NCBI GenBank assembly: GCA_945903265.1
Contig: CAMDNQ010000008.1
Coordinates: forward strand, 89,013 to 153,012
Reading direction: 5' to 3'
From: Candidatus Sulfopaludibacter sp. SbA3
GTDB lineage: Bacteria; Acidobacteriota; Vicinamibacteria; Vicinamibacterales; UBA2999
Length of the DNA stretch: 64,000 nucleotides
Shown: in pieces, positions 32,958 through 42,648 of the stretch
How positions within the stretch are numbered: the first letter of the stretch is position 1
Layout of the letters: each line of letters opens with the position of its first letter
Notes under the pieces: model-generated
What the model saw: the letters and a program-made list of their open reading frames with translations, nothing else
What the model was told of the DNA's origin: nothing
The model's database searches: none
Made by a program: the position numbers and the translations under genes

Positions 32958-34853
32958 ATGACCTACCGCTTCACACTGAGCACGCTGGCAGCGGGTATGT
33001 GTGTGGCGGCTGCGGCGGCTCCCGCGTCGGCCCAGGTCGAACAGCGCCGGCCGGCCATCGTGCTGGCGCACGCCTCCACGACCCCCCAGGCAGACGTCCA
33101 CGGCATCGTGCTGGATGACGAAGGACGTCCGCTGGCGGGCGCCGTGATTTCCGCCTTCGGTTCGACGACCGCTTTTGCCGTCTCCGATCCCGCCGGACGG
33201 TATGCATTTCGGAACGTCCCGTACGGCCCCTATCTTCTCCGGGCGCATCTGCAGGGATATGCACCGCCGCGTGCGCGCGTCCTGCAGGTGAACCGCTCGT
33301 CACTCACAGTTTCCGCGATCGCCCTGACTCGCCACGCCGCTGAGGCAGATGCGGTGACGGTGCTCGCCGCGGGGGTCGGCGGGACCGACGCAGCGGCCAC
33401 AGCCGCCGCCGACGCCGACCAAGACGACGCCGAGACGCACGATCACGGTGAAGTGGCCTGGCGCCTCCGTCACCTGAGGCGCAGTGTGTTGAAGGACGCG
33501 GCGATCGGGCTGCTTCCGACAGGCAACGAGCCGTCGTTCCTCGACGCGCCGCTGGCCAACCTTGGACGTGCCCTCGAATCATCGACTCGGATCGCCTCGC
33601 TCTTTGCCGACGTGCCGTGGAACGGCCATATCGACCTGCTGACGAGCGCCTCGTTCGATCGACCCGCGGAACTCCTGTCCCCGCAGGGATGGCCGCCGCG
33701 TGGCGTTGCGTTCCTCGCACTCGAAGCACCGACCACGAGCGGCCACTGGACGATGAACGGCGCGGTTACGCAGGGCGACCTGTCCTCGTGGATTGTGGCG
33801 GCCTCGTTCAAGCGCGCGCCCGCTCTTCACCGCTACGAGGCGGGGATGACCTACGGGACGCAGTGGTCATTCGGACGGAACGGCCTGGCGGCGCCGGTGC
33901 TCGCCGATGGTGGACGGAATGCCGGCGGCGTCTACGCCTATGACGAATGGGTGCTGTCACCGCGAGTGACGCTGAACTACGGCGCGAAGCTCGCGCGGTA
34001 CGACTACCTGGCGGATCGCAGCCTCTTCAGTCCGCGCGCCAGCGTGACGCTCACGCCGACCTCGGACGAATCGTTCACGCTGCGCGCGGCGGTCTCGCGT
34101 CGATTGACGGCCCCTGGCGCCGAGGAATTCATGCCGCCGACGATGGGCGTGTGGGTGCCGCCGGAGCGCACGTTCTCCGCGCTGTCAGCACGCACAGCCC
34201 TCACCGCCGAGCAACTGGATCACCTGGAGATCGCGGTGGAGCGCGCGTGGGCGGGCGATGTCGTCGTCGGCGTGCGCGGATTTCAGCAGGACGTGGACGA
34301 TCAGCGCGTCACGCTTTTCGGCGCCGTGCCCAGGACGTCGACGGGCGACCTGAGCCACTATTACGTGGCGTCCGCAGGCGACTTCGATGCCCGAGGCTGG
34401 GCGGTCAGCGTCAGTCACACCGCGGCGGAGCTCGTCAAGGCATCGATCGACTACTCCCGGGTAGACGCGGCGTGGCGCGGGCGATCGGGGGATGCCTCGG
34501 TGTTGTCTGCACTCGGTATCGCGGCGCCACGCGCCGATCGTGAGCGTTTCCATGACGTCACGGCGTCGCTCGCCAGCACGGTTCCCGTCACCGACACGCG
34601 CGTCTTCCTTCTCTACAAGTTGAATTCGCGCTTCGCGAATCCGGATGCGACGGGTACGTCGCCTCGCGCGCGGTTCGACCTGCAGCTCACCCAGGCGCTG
34701 CCCTTTCTCAGCGCCAGCGGCGGCGAATGGGAAATGCTGATCGCCGTTCGAAGTCTCTTCCGCGAAGAACTGCTCGACACATCGGTGTACGACGAAATCT
34801 TCGTCGTCCGTCCGCCGAAGCGCGTCGTCGGCGGCGTCACCGTCCGGTTCTAG
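32958..34853 (+). CDS. Outer-membrane beta-barrel protein with carboxypeptidase-regulatory-like domain
   Basis: 631 aa. After a signal peptide (1 to about 25, ending ASAQ), residues about 45-120 form a carboxypeptidase-regulatory-like domain (VHGIVLDDEGRPLAGAVISAFG, then DPAGRYAFRNVPYGPYLLRA). A charged Ala/Asp linker leads to a long beta-barrel region of alternating residues, and the protein ends in VRF with the terminal Phe expected for BAM-assembled proteins. It resembles acidobacterial TonB-receptor-like proteins, but no clear plug domain or TonB box is visible and it is shorter than those. The secreted-protein gene lies just upstream. Confidence 0.82.
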   Translation: MTYRFTLSTLAAGMCVAAAAAPASAQVEQRRPAIVLAHASTTPQADVHGIVLDDEGRPLAGAVISAFGSTTAFAVSDPAGRYAFRNVPYGPYLLRAHLQGYAPPRARVLQVNRSSLTVSAIALTRHAAEADAVTVLAAGVGGTDAAATAAADADQDDAETHDHGEVAWRLRHLRRSVLKDAAIGLLPTGNEPSFLDAPLANLGRALESSTRIASLFADVPWNGHIDLLTSASFDRPAELLSPQGWPPRGVAFLALEAPTTSGHWTMNGAVTQGDLSSWIVAASFKRAPALHRYEAGMTYGTQWSFGRNGLAAPVLADGGRNAGGVYAYDEWVLSPRVTLNYGAKLARYDYLADRSLFSPRASVTLTPTSDESFTLRAAVSRRLTAPGAEEFMPPTMGVWVPPERTFSALSARTALTAEQLDHLEIAVERAWAGDVVVGVRGFQQDVDDQRVTLFGAVPRTSTGDLSHYYVASAGDFDARGWAVSVSHTAAELVKASIDYSRVDAAWRGRSGDASVLSALGIAAPRADRERFHDVTASLASTVPVTDTRVFLLYKLNSRFANPDATGTSPRARFDLQLTQALPFLSASGGEWEMLIAVRSLFREELLDTSVYDEIFVVRPPKRVVGGVTVRF

Positions 34854-35038
34854 ACCCTTTTTTTGGCCATTTTTGGCATCCATTTTGTTGAACGAGGCAT
34901 TCTTGTCATTGGATTCGGGTCCGCCAAAACGTCGCCAACGACGGTATAAAGCGAATACCATCAGTGAGTTACGAAGATTCTGACAAGACCACTCGTGGTA
35001 TATCGTTTGCTCGGTGGAGTGATCTTGCCGGCAAATCC

Positions 35039-37942
35039 ATGACGGACGTGTCTCTTCCACGTTTCATCGCACGCTGGAGTCAGCCTGGGCTCCCGGTCCT
35101 GGTGGTTGCCCTGCTGCTGGCGCTCGGCACCGCAAATATCGTCTCCCGGGCGACGTTCAGCGAGGCCGAAGACGGCGTGCTGTGGACGCGAACCGCCGAA
35201 GGCGTTGTGGCGACAGAGATCGCGCCCGCGACACCTGGCGCGGACGTCGGCGTCCAGAGAGGCGATGTGCTGCTCGCCATCGACGATCGTCCGATCGAGT
35301 CGGTTGACGATGTGGTGGCGGCGCTGCATGCCTCGGCTCCGGGGTCGAGCGCGCGGTACACGATCCTGCGGCTCGGCGCTCGCGAGGTCATCGATCTCCG
35401 CATCGCACTGATTCCGAGCGGCGCACGGCCGCTGTACTTCCTGTTTGCCGGCATCGGCATCTTCACGCTCCTGATCGGCGGGGCCGTGCGGCTGCTGCGC
35501 CCGCGCGATCCGGCGACGCTGCACTTCTTCTGGCTGTCGGTGGCCTTCTTCGGGCTTTTCACGTTTTCATTCAGCGGCCGCCTCGACCGTCTCGACTGGA
35601 TCTTCTACTGGGGCGACGTCATTTCCATTCTGCTTCTGCCTGCCCTCTTCCTTCACTTCGCGCTGGTATTTCCGGAACGGCGGCGGCGGTGGACGCTCAC
35701 GGGCCTCGGCCGGCTCGTCGTGCCGTTGATCTATGTGCCCGCGGTCCTTCTTGGGGGCGTGCGCGTCGTCGCGCTGGCGCGCAGCACCGTGGATGCACCG
35801 CTCTTCGTCGGCGTCATCGCGGCGCTCGATCGCCTCGAGTACGGCTATCTGGCGGCGTGTCTTGTGCTGGCGCTGGTGGCGCTGACGCGAGCGCTCGGCG
35901 AGGTGCAGTCGATTACGGCCCGCCGGCAGCTGCGGTGGATCGCGTGGGGCACGACGCTGGGGACGGCGCCGTTTGCCGTCGTGTACGCCGTACCGTGGAC
36001 GCTGGGCGTGGAGCCGTCGCTGCCGATGCAGCTGTCGGCGATTCCCCTGAGCCTCGTGCCGCTGTCGTACGCCTCGGCCATCGTCCGCTACCGGCTGATG
36101 GACGTCGAGATCATCTTCAAGCGGGCGGTCGTCTCAGCCGCGGCGCTTGCGGCGGTGGTCTCGATGTATGCGCTCCTCCTTTACGGCTTCGAGCGCATCT
36201 TCACACGCGGTGAGGCGGGGTCGAACTGGGTGCTCGCCGCCATCGTGACCGCGATCGCACTCGTACTGGCACCGACCGTCAAGCAGGCGGTACAGGACGG
36301 CCTCGATCGGATGTTTTACCGCGATCGGTACGACTACCGGCGTGCGCTCGTCGCGTTCGCGCGCGACCTCAATAGCGATCTTGACCTGAACAGGTTGAGC
36401 GAACGGCTGGTCTCGCGGGTCGTCGAGACCCTGCTCGTCGAGCGGATGGCGTTGATGCTCGCCGACGACGATCTGCGCCGGTTCGCGCCGGTGAGTGCCT
36501 CGGGATTCGACGCAGGCGCTCCCCCGTCTCTGGAAAAGGAAACCGAGATGGGATCGCGCCTTCAGGAGGGCCACGTCGTCTCGCTGGATGACCCGCTGAT
36601 AGCGAGCCGCTTTCCCGACGAGGAAGTCGAATTCTGGCGCGAAGCGGGCCTCTCGTACTTCATCCCGTGCGTCTCAAACGAGGGGACCATTGCGGTGCTC
36701 GCGATCGGGCGCAAGGAAACTGGCGAGCCGCTGAACAGCGAGGACACGGCGCTGCTTTCGGCGGTGGCCGGACAAATCGCGACCGCGCTCGAAAACGCGC
36801 GGCTGTACCGGCAGCTGCATACGAAAGCCTCCGAGCTCGATCGCCTGCGCGCGTTCAACGAGAACATTCTGGAATCCCTCGACGACGGCCTGCTGGTGAC
36901 CGACCTGACCGGCCGCATCGTGCGGTGGAACCGCGCACTCGAGCGGCTCTACGGGGTCTCGCGCGAGTCGGCGGTGGGCAAGACGCTCGACGATGTGTTC
37001 GACGCGCCGGTTGTCGAGGCGATTCGGGCGGCACGCCGGGATACGCCCGCCGGCGAGACGCTGTCGCGCATCCGGCTCGTCGCACGGGATGCTGCCGACG
37101 CCCGCGCGATGATCGTGAATGCCGCGGTCGTTCCACTCCGCGCGTCCGACGAGCAGATGGAAACCACGGTTGGCACAATCGTGATTCTCGAGGACATTAC
37201 GCAGCGCGTGGAGCTCGAGGAGCAGCTTCAGATTTCCGAGAAAATGGCATCCATCGGATTGCTCGCGGCCGGTGTCGCGCACGAAGTGAATACGCCGCTG
37301 ACCGGCATCTCGAGCTTCACGCAGATGCTGCTCGAGAACGCGTCCCCCGACGATCCGCGGACGCAGCTGCTCGAGAAGATCGAGCGTCAGACATTCCGCG
37401 CGGCAAAAATCGTCAACGGGCTGTTGAACCTGTCGCGTCCCCCGTCTGCGGCGTCCACAGAAATGAGCGCCGTCGACGTGAACGGGGTCGTCAACGACGT
37501 GTTGTCGCTGCTGGAGCATCAGTTCGCGCTGCAGCATGTCAAGGTCAGACGCGAGCTGTACGCCGGCGTGGCGATCGTGACCGGCATGGAGCACAAGCTC
37601 CAGCAGGTCTTCCTCAACCTGTTCCTCAACGCCAAGGACGCCATGCCGAAGGGCGGCTGGCTGTCGGTGACAACGTCGATCCGGGATGACAAGGTCGTCG
37701 TCGAGGTCGCCGATACCGGGTCCGGGATTCCGAGCGAATACATCGCGCGGATTTACGACCCGTTCTTCACCACCAAATCGATGGGCCGGGGCACCGGTCT
37801 CGGGCTTTCCATTACGTACGGCATCGTTCGCGAACATCTCGGGTCGATCGACTGCGAAAGCATCGTCGGACAGGGAACGCGCTTCCTCCTCGAATTTCCC
37901 CCCGCGGCTGCCGAGCGGCCGATGCGGGCCATGCATTCATAA
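35039..37942 (+). CDS. Membrane sensor histidine kinase (PDZ, GAF, PAS)
   Basis: 967 aa from ATG 35039. Order: a TM helix (about 17-36), a PDZ-like domain (about 45-125; VGVQRGDVLLAIDDRPI), about seven more TM helices (about 130-390), a GAF domain (about 430-600), a PAS domain (about 610-720; LDDGLLVTDLTGRIVRWN), HisKA with His748 in GVAHEVNTPLTG, and HATPase with FLNLFLNAKDAMP, DTGSGIP and GTGLGLS. The family phosphorylates a partner regulator; the NtrC-type gene starts 12 nt downstream. A GTG at 34964 would add 25 residues, but their codons are unusually AT-rich at third positions, so the ATG was preferred. The signal sensed is unknown. Confidence 0.93.
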   Translation: MTDVSLPRFIARWSQPGLPVLVVALLLALGTANIVSRATFSEAEDGVLWTRTAEGVVATEIAPATPGADVGVQRGDVLLAIDDRPIESVDDVVAALHASAPGSSARYTILRLGAREVIDLRIALIPSGARPLYFLFAGIGIFTLLIGGAVRLLRPRDPATLHFFWLSVAFFGLFTFSFSGRLDRLDWIFYWGDVISILLLPALFLHFALVFPERRRRWTLTGLGRLVVPLIYVPAVLLGGVRVVALARSTVDAPLFVGVIAALDRLEYGYLAACLVLALVALTRALGEVQSITARRQLRWIAWGTTLGTAPFAVVYAVPWTLGVEPSLPMQLSAIPLSLVPLSYASAIVRYRLMDVEIIFKRAVVSAAALAAVVSMYALLLYGFERIFTRGEAGSNWVLAAIVTAIALVLAPTVKQAVQDGLDRMFYRDRYDYRRALVAFARDLNSDLDLNRLSERLVSRVVETLLVERMALMLADDDLRRFAPVSASGFDAGAPPSLEKETEMGSRLQEGHVVSLDDPLIASRFPDEEVEFWREAGLSYFIPCVSNEGTIAVLAIGRKETGEPLNSEDTALLSAVAGQIATALENARLYRQLHTKASELDRLRAFNENILESLDDGLLVTDLTGRIVRWNRALERLYGVSRESAVGKTLDDVFDAPVVEAIRAARRDTPAGETLSRIRLVARDAADARAMIVNAAVVPLRASDEQMETTVGTIVILEDITQRVELEEQLQISEKMASIGLLAAGVAHEVNTPLTGISSFTQMLLENASPDDPRTQLLEKIERQTFRAAKIVNGLLNLSRPPSAASTEMSAVDVNGVVNDVLSLLEHQFALQHVKVRRELYAGVAIVTGMEHKLQQVFLNLFLNAKDAMPKGGWLSVTTSIRDDKVVVEVADTGSGIPSEYIARIYDPFFTTKSMGRGTGLGLSITYGIVREHLGSIDCESIVGQGTRFLLEFPPAAAERPMRAMHS

Positions 37943-37954
37943 AAGCAGGTATCC

Positions 37955-39433
37955 ATGCGGCGTAATGCGTCCATTCTGGTCATCGACGACGAAGACATCA
38001 TGCGGGAGATCCTCGAAGCGCTGCTGACGCGCGAGGGCTATTCCGTCAGGCTGGCGGCATCCGGCGCCGAAGGTCTCGAGCTGGCCAAGTCCGTGCCGTT
38101 CGACGCGGCGATTGTGGACGTCATGATGCCGGGCATGGACGGCATCGCGGCGCTCGAGGAACTGAAGAAAATCGATGACGAGCTGCCGGTGCTGATGATT
38201 ACCGCGTTCGCGTCCGTCGAAACGGCGATTTCGGCGATGAAGCGCGGCGCCTTCGACTACATCACGAAGCCGTTCAAGAACGACGAAGTGCTCGTGGTCG
38301 TCCGGAATGCCGTGGAGCGGCGGCAGCTGAAGGCGGAGAACGTGGCGCTCCGTCAGACGCTCCAGGCGCAGTATCAGAACTTCGCCGGCATCATCGGCAG
38401 GAGCCCGCGGATGAAGCAGGTATTCAACCTGATCATCCAGGCGGCGCCAAGCCGATCGACGATTCTGATTACGGGCGAGAGCGGCACCGGCAAGGAACTG
38501 GTGGCCCGTGCGATTCACGTCCACTCGGCGCGCTCGGATCGTGCGTTCGTGACGGTGAACTCCGGCAACCTGCCCCCGGACCTCCTGGAGTCGACGCTCT
38601 TCGGTCACGTGAAGGGGGCGTTCACCGGCGCGGTCTACCCGAAGAAAGGCCTCTGTGACCTTGCTGACAAGGGGAGCATTTTCTTCGACGAGATCGGCAA
38701 CATTCCGCTCGAGACCCAGGCGAAGCTGCTGCGCGTGATTCAGGAGCGCGAATTCATGCGGCTGGGCGGGATGGAGACGATCAAGGTCGACGTGCGCATC
38801 ATCGCCGCCACCAATTGCGACCTGAGGGAGATGGTGACCGGCGGCGGCTTCCGGGAGGACCTCTATTACCGCCTGAACGTCATCAGCATCTACCTGCCGC
38901 CGCTCCGTGAGCGGAAGGACGATATTCCGGTTCTGGCGCAGCACTTCCTCGAGAAGTACACACGCGAGAACAACAAGCCCGGGCTCGAACTGACGGGCGA
39001 CGCACTGGACATGCTCATGAGTTACGACTGGCCCGGCAACGTGCGAGAGCTCGAAAATGTCATCGAGCGCGCGGTCGTGCTCACGTCGGGCCAGCGCATC
39101 GACGCCGACCTGATTCCCGAGCACGTGCGGTCGTCTCCTTCGTTCCACATCCCGCGGTTCGTCGTGCCACCGGAAGGGATTTCCTTCAAGGATGTCATCA
39201 CGAGCGTGGAAAAGCGGCTGATCGAATCGACCCTGGAAGCGGCCGGCGGCGTTCAGAAGCGTGCGGCGGAGCTCCTGAAAATCAAGCCGACCACGTTGAA
39301 CGAGATGATCAAGCGGTATGAAATTGGCCCGCGCCGCCGGAAAGCCGGCGTGGACGACGAGACTCGTCCTGATGAGGCGCCGCGCACGCGCCCTCGGCCG
39401 ACACTGCCGACCACCCAGCTCAGTCGCGAGTAA
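37955..39433 (+). CDS. Sigma-54-dependent response regulator (NtrC family)
   Basis: 492 aa. The receiver domain (1 to about 120) has the acidic pair DDE and phospho-acceptor Asp55 in AAIVDVMMPGMDG. The AAA+ domain (about 142-380) has Walker A GESGTGKE (173-180), the sigma-54-contact loop GAFTGA (221-226), the Walker B GSIFFDEIG and the arginine-rich sensor region YRLNVISIYLPPLRER. A Fis-type helix-turn-helix follows near 420-460 (VQKRAAELLKIKPTTLNEMIKRY), then a Pro/Arg tail. It activates RNA polymerase with sigma-54 and is surely the partner of the kinase upstream. It converges on the methyltransferase gene with a 14-bp overlap. Confidence 0.95.
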   Translation: MRRNASILVIDDEDIMREILEALLTREGYSVRLAASGAEGLELAKSVPFDAAIVDVMMPGMDGIAALEELKKIDDELPVLMITAFASVETAISAMKRGAFDYITKPFKNDEVLVVVRNAVERRQLKAENVALRQTLQAQYQNFAGIIGRSPRMKQVFNLIIQAAPSRSTILITGESGTGKELVARAIHVHSARSDRAFVTVNSGNLPPDLLESTLFGHVKGAFTGAVYPKKGLCDLADKGSIFFDEIGNIPLETQAKLLRVIQEREFMRLGGMETIKVDVRIIAATNCDLREMVTGGGFREDLYYRLNVISIYLPPLRERKDDIPVLAQHFLEKYTRENNKPGLELTGDALDMLMSYDWPGNVRELENVIERAVVLTSGQRIDADLIPEHVRSSPSFHIPRFVVPPEGISFKDVITSVEKRLIESTLEAAGGVQKRAAELLKIKPTTLNEMIKRYEIGPRRRKAGVDDETRPDEAPRTRPRPTLPTTQLSRE

Positions 39434-40082
39434 GCGATCCGGCCGGCGGTGTACGCGCCTCGCACAGGGCGAGGGCGTCTCCGGAAGTGACGAGACGAAC
39501 GTCAATAAAGCCCGCGCCTCGCAGCGCGCTCAGTTGTTCGTCGGCCGTCATGAACAGGGCCGTACTCCTCGGCGAGTCATCCTCCGGCGTCCGGTCGCCG
39601 ACGAGGAACAGGCCGGACGGGGCGAGAATCTCGACAATGTCGCGATAGAGCGCGGGCACGTGTCGTTTGTGCCGGACTTCGTGCACCGCCTGTGTCGACA
39701 CGACGGCATCCCACGGGCCCGGAACGCGGATAGCCCACGAGCGTGTCCTGAAGTCCCCCACCACGAACTGCGCTGCGGCAAACCGCGCCGTCCGCTGCCT
39801 GCTCATGGCGACCATCGGCTCCGAAAAATCGAACAGGGTGTACGTTCCGAGCGCGGAGCACTGTGACAGGACCTGTTCAGCGAGCAGACCGGGGCCAGAA
39901 CCGAGCTCCAGAACACGCGCGCCGTCGGGCAGCGCCTTGATTCGCTCGACGATGGCCAGGCGGATGGGGAACCGGTGCGGGCGCTTGCGATCAGCGGCGT
40001 CGGCCCACGCTCTCGCGCCTTCTGGGCTCTGCAGATCCTCGCCGTACGGGACGTCGGCGTCAGGATCGGGCTCGGACGCCAC
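39420..40082 (-). CDS. SAM-dependent methyltransferase
   Basis: 220 aa class I methyltransferase. Motif I is VLELGSGPGLLAEQVL, motif II sits at LFDFSEPMVAMS, motif III at FVVGDFRTRSW, and IVEILAPSGLFLVGDR is the post-motif segment, as in the Methyltransf_12/25 group. The GTG at 40082 was chosen because it lies 2 nt after the stop of the glycosyltransferase upstream, while the longer frame runs back through that gene. It is the last gene of the seven-gene glycan unit, so methylation of a sugar or its lipid carrier is plausible; the substrate is not shown. Confidence 0.85.
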   Translation of the reverse strand: MASEPDPDADVPYGEDLQSPEGARAWADAADRKRPHRFPIRLAIVERIKALPDGARVLELGSGPGLLAEQVLSQCSALGTYTLFDFSEPMVAMSRQRTARFAAAQFVVGDFRTRSWAIRVPGPWDAVVSTQAVHEVRHKRHVPALYRDIVEILAPSGLFLVGDRTPEDDSPRSTALFMTADEQLSALRGAGFIDVRLVTSGDALALCEARTPPAGSLTRD

Positions 40083-40084
40083 CT

Positions 40085-41356
40085 TCAGGGTTGTTTGACG
40101 CGGGCCAGCAGCCGTTCGAAGCGGCCCAGGACCGCGTCCCACCGGCAATGCTGGTTGATGTATCTGCGGCCGCTTTCGCCCAGGCGCTGGCGGAGGCGCT
40201 GGTCGCCCATCAACAGCCCCATCGCGTCGATGAATTCGTCGCGCGTCGCGTAGAACAGTCCGCCGTTGCTGCGCTTGCAGTGATCGACGGCCGCGAGGTT
40301 GCGCGCGCTCGCGAGCACCGGCGTCCCCACGGCAAGACTTTCCAGCACGGAGGTGCCCAGGAGATCCGCGGAGTCCGGCGCCAACGTCACCTCGGCAGCC
40401 TCGCACGCGACCATCCGTTCGCGGTCGGGGAGAATCCCCGCCATGCGCACAAAGCGAGGCTCCGGAACCGTCATCAGCTTCACGCCCATCAGCACCAGCG
40501 GGGTATCCCCGTTTCCGCCGGCATAGGCGTCGAAATACTCGAGCATTTCTTCGGAGCCATTGTCCGGTTGCAGACGGCCGCCGTACAACACGAAAGGCCC
40601 GTACAGGCGATGACGCCGGCGAAACAACACGCCGCGTCCGGCTAGATACTCGTCGGCATCTTGTGTGGAATCGGGCGGCGACGGCTGGTCATCCTCGGAC
40701 TCTGGCTCGTCGGATGGGTCCTGCTGGTGGCGAGGGTACGACTGCTGCGCCGGCACGTCGACGCCGATACCGACAAATTCCTCGTTGACGGGCACGCGCA
40801 AGTAGTCGCGGATCACCGTGCGCTCGGAAGGCGAGAAGTAGCCGACGGCCTTGACGGCGCGAAAGACATCCTGCCAGATGCCGAAGCGCAGAACCGGATC
40901 GACCTGCACGTGGGGAAACAGAACGGCCCGTTCAGCGGCCGCTTCGACGCCAAAGACTGTGGTGGCGTGGTACAGCGAGAAAAAGAGAACCGCGTCGAAG
41001 GAGCGGTGATGTCGCTTGAGATGGTCGATCAGTCCAGGAGAATTCGGACCCAGCTGCCGAACCCACTCGCGCTCGTCTTCCCGGCCGTGCGGCATCCCGG
41101 CCATCTCGTTCGAAAGCCGGCGAAACGCGTCAGCGTCGTGCTGCTGGTTGACCGCGAAGCGACGGACCAGGACACCACGCACGCGGTCGGTGCCCTCGGA
41201 AAACTCATTGGCCCACGTTCGGGGGTCGCGCGCGCACGTCGTGAGCACTTCGACGTGGTGACGGCCGCTGACATGCTCGGCGAGCAGCCGGCACGCATGC
41301 TCAGCGCCAGACGCCACATCGGCACCGTACCGAGGGGTGACGAACGCGAGCTTCAT
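40085..41356 (-). CDS. Glycosyltransferase family 4-like protein (second of two)
   Basis: 423 aa, GT-B fold. It begins MKLAFVTPRYGADVASGAEHACRL and ends with the nucleotide-sugar domain, where LLGTSVLESLAVGTPVLASARN holds the E-x7-E-like region of GT4 enzymes. It is clearly a paralogue of the next gene (shared openings PRYGADV/QRYGADI, LTTCARD, and the same spacing). An acidic Asp/Glu/Pro linker near residues 240-265 is an insertion absent from the paralogue. ATG 41356 overlaps the stop of the paralogue by 4 bp. Donor and acceptor are unknown; an envelope polysaccharide is the natural guess. Confidence 0.9.
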   Translation of the reverse strand: MKLAFVTPRYGADVASGAEHACRLLAEHVSGRHHVEVLTTCARDPRTWANEFSEGTDRVRGVLVRRFAVNQQHDADAFRRLSNEMAGMPHGREDEREWVRQLGPNSPGLIDHLKRHHRSFDAVLFFSLYHATTVFGVEAAAERAVLFPHVQVDPVLRFGIWQDVFRAVKAVGYFSPSERTVIRDYLRVPVNEEFVGIGVDVPAQQSYPRHQQDPSDEPESEDDQPSPPDSTQDADEYLAGRGVLFRRRHRLYGPFVLYGGRLQPDNGSEEMLEYFDAYAGGNGDTPLVLMGVKLMTVPEPRFVRMAGILPDRERMVACEAAEVTLAPDSADLLGTSVLESLAVGTPVLASARNLAAVDHCKRSNGGLFYATRDEFIDAMGLLMGDQRLRQRLGESGRRYINQHCRWDAVLGRFERLLARVKQP

Positions 41357-42648
41357 GCCGCGGCCTCGGGTGCGGCGCCGCTCGGAAGTCCGGCGACCAC
41401 GTCGATAGCGGCGGGTCGGTCCGGCCGCCGACGTGCGAACCAGCCGGGGAGGCGTTCCATCGCCGTCGCTCGTGGCTCTGATCTCAATCGATCGAACATG
41501 GTCAGATACTTGTCTTCGATGACAGACCAACTGTACTGCGCATCGTAGTACAGCCGCCCGCGGCGGCCGAGATCCGCGGAAACCGATGGGTCCGCCAGCA
41601 GGCGTTCGAGCATCGTTTCAAAATCGCCGAAGTGCGCGTAGCAAAAGCCCCCCCCGCTGCGCCGGCACTGACCCACGAGCACGTCACAGCGGGCATTCGC
41701 AAGAACGGGCCGGCCGAGCGCCCATGCCTCCAACGTCACCATTGACAAGCTTTCGTAGGCCGAGGGCATCACGAGAGCTTCTGCCGCCGCCAGCACGTCG
41801 AACTTGTCCTGATCGGCAACATACCCGAGATGACGGATCCGCGGGTGCTCCGGAATCGGCATCGCAGCTGTTCCTACGAGCACGAGGTCAATCGGTCGAG
41901 GAGCGGTCTGAAGGTAGCGAAGATAGAAATCAAACAGCTCCGCGCACCCTTTGTTTTCGTCGATGCGCCCGACGTACAGCAGGAAAGGTCCGTTCAAGCC
42001 AAACGTCTTCCGCGCCTTTGCCGCATCGACTGTGGCGGGGATGGCTGACCCGACGCCCACCACGACGCCAGGAACCGATTCGTTGTGCGACAGCGCATGG
42101 ATCGCGGCGCGCTCTTCCGGCGAGTTGTACATGATGGCGCGCACTCCACGGAAGACAGGCTGAAACATCGAGAGCCCCAGTGCCGGCTCACGCTCCGCCG
42201 TCGGCACGAGCACGGCACGATCGGAGAGGGCTCGCGCCCCGTAATACGTCTGGTGGTATCGCACGCTGAACAGGATCACGAATTCAAACTCGTCCCGCGA
42301 CCGGCGCAGCCGCGTCAGCAATCCGGGGCTGACCGGCCCCTGGCTCTCGATCCAGTCGAGCTCTTCCTGCAGCGTGTGCGCGCGGACGAACACCCGCCGC
42401 GTCTTGATGCCGAAATCCGGCAGGTTCCGCTCGCGCGCAACCGGGAAGCGCTCCACCTGGATGCCGTGGACCGTGTCGGCGCCAGGGGGAAAGTCGTTTC
42501 GCCAGCTGACATAATCGCGCGCGCATGTCGTGAGGACGCGAACGTCGAATCGCGAGGCAAGTCGCTCCGCGATGTACCGCGCATGGAGCTCGGCGCCACC
42601 GTTGATGTCCGCGCCATAACGCTGAACGACAACAGCGAGGCGGCTCAA
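41353..42648 (-). CDS. Glycosyltransferase family 4-like protein (first of two)
   Basis: 431 aa, GT-B fold. The N-terminal acceptor domain opens with RLAVVVQRYGADINGGAELHARY. The C-terminal donor domain has GPFLLYVGRIDENKGCAELF and the GT4 motif SAYESLSMVTLEAWALGRPVLA with the paired glutamates. It is joined by 4-bp overlaps to the genes on both sides. Together with its paralogue downstream it would add two sugars to the same chain or act on related acceptors. No signal peptide or membrane span is present, so it should act at the cytoplasmic face of the membrane. Confidence 0.92.
   Translation of the reverse strand: MSRLAVVVQRYGADINGGAELHARYIAERLASRFDVRVLTTCARDYVSWRNDFPPGADTVHGIQVERFPVARERNLPDFGIKTRRVFVRAHTLQEELDWIESQGPVSPGLLTRLRRSRDEFEFVILFSVRYHQTYYGARALSDRAVLVPTAEREPALGLSMFQPVFRGVRAIMYNSPEERAAIHALSHNESVPGVVVGVGSAIPATVDAAKARKTFGLNGPFLLYVGRIDENKGCAELFDFYLRYLQTAPRPIDLVLVGTAAMPIPEHPRIRHLGYVADQDKFDVLAAAEALVMPSAYESLSMVTLEAWALGRPVLANARCDVLVGQCRRSGGGFCYAHFGDFETMLERLLADPSVSADLGRRGRLYYDAQYSWSVIEDKYLTMFDRLRSEPRATAMERLPGWFARRRPDRPAAIDVVAGLPSGAAPEAAA

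Noticed and set aside
34964..35038. GTG 34964 as the start of the histidine kinase
   Set aside because: The 25 extra codons are AT-rich at third positions and include rare ATA; the ATG at 35039 fits better. Not fully excluded.
37937..39505. Long minus-strand open frame (522 codons)
   Set aside because: Antisense to the NtrC-type regulator, whose domains are unmistakable; its translation is His/Arg-rich with no motif.
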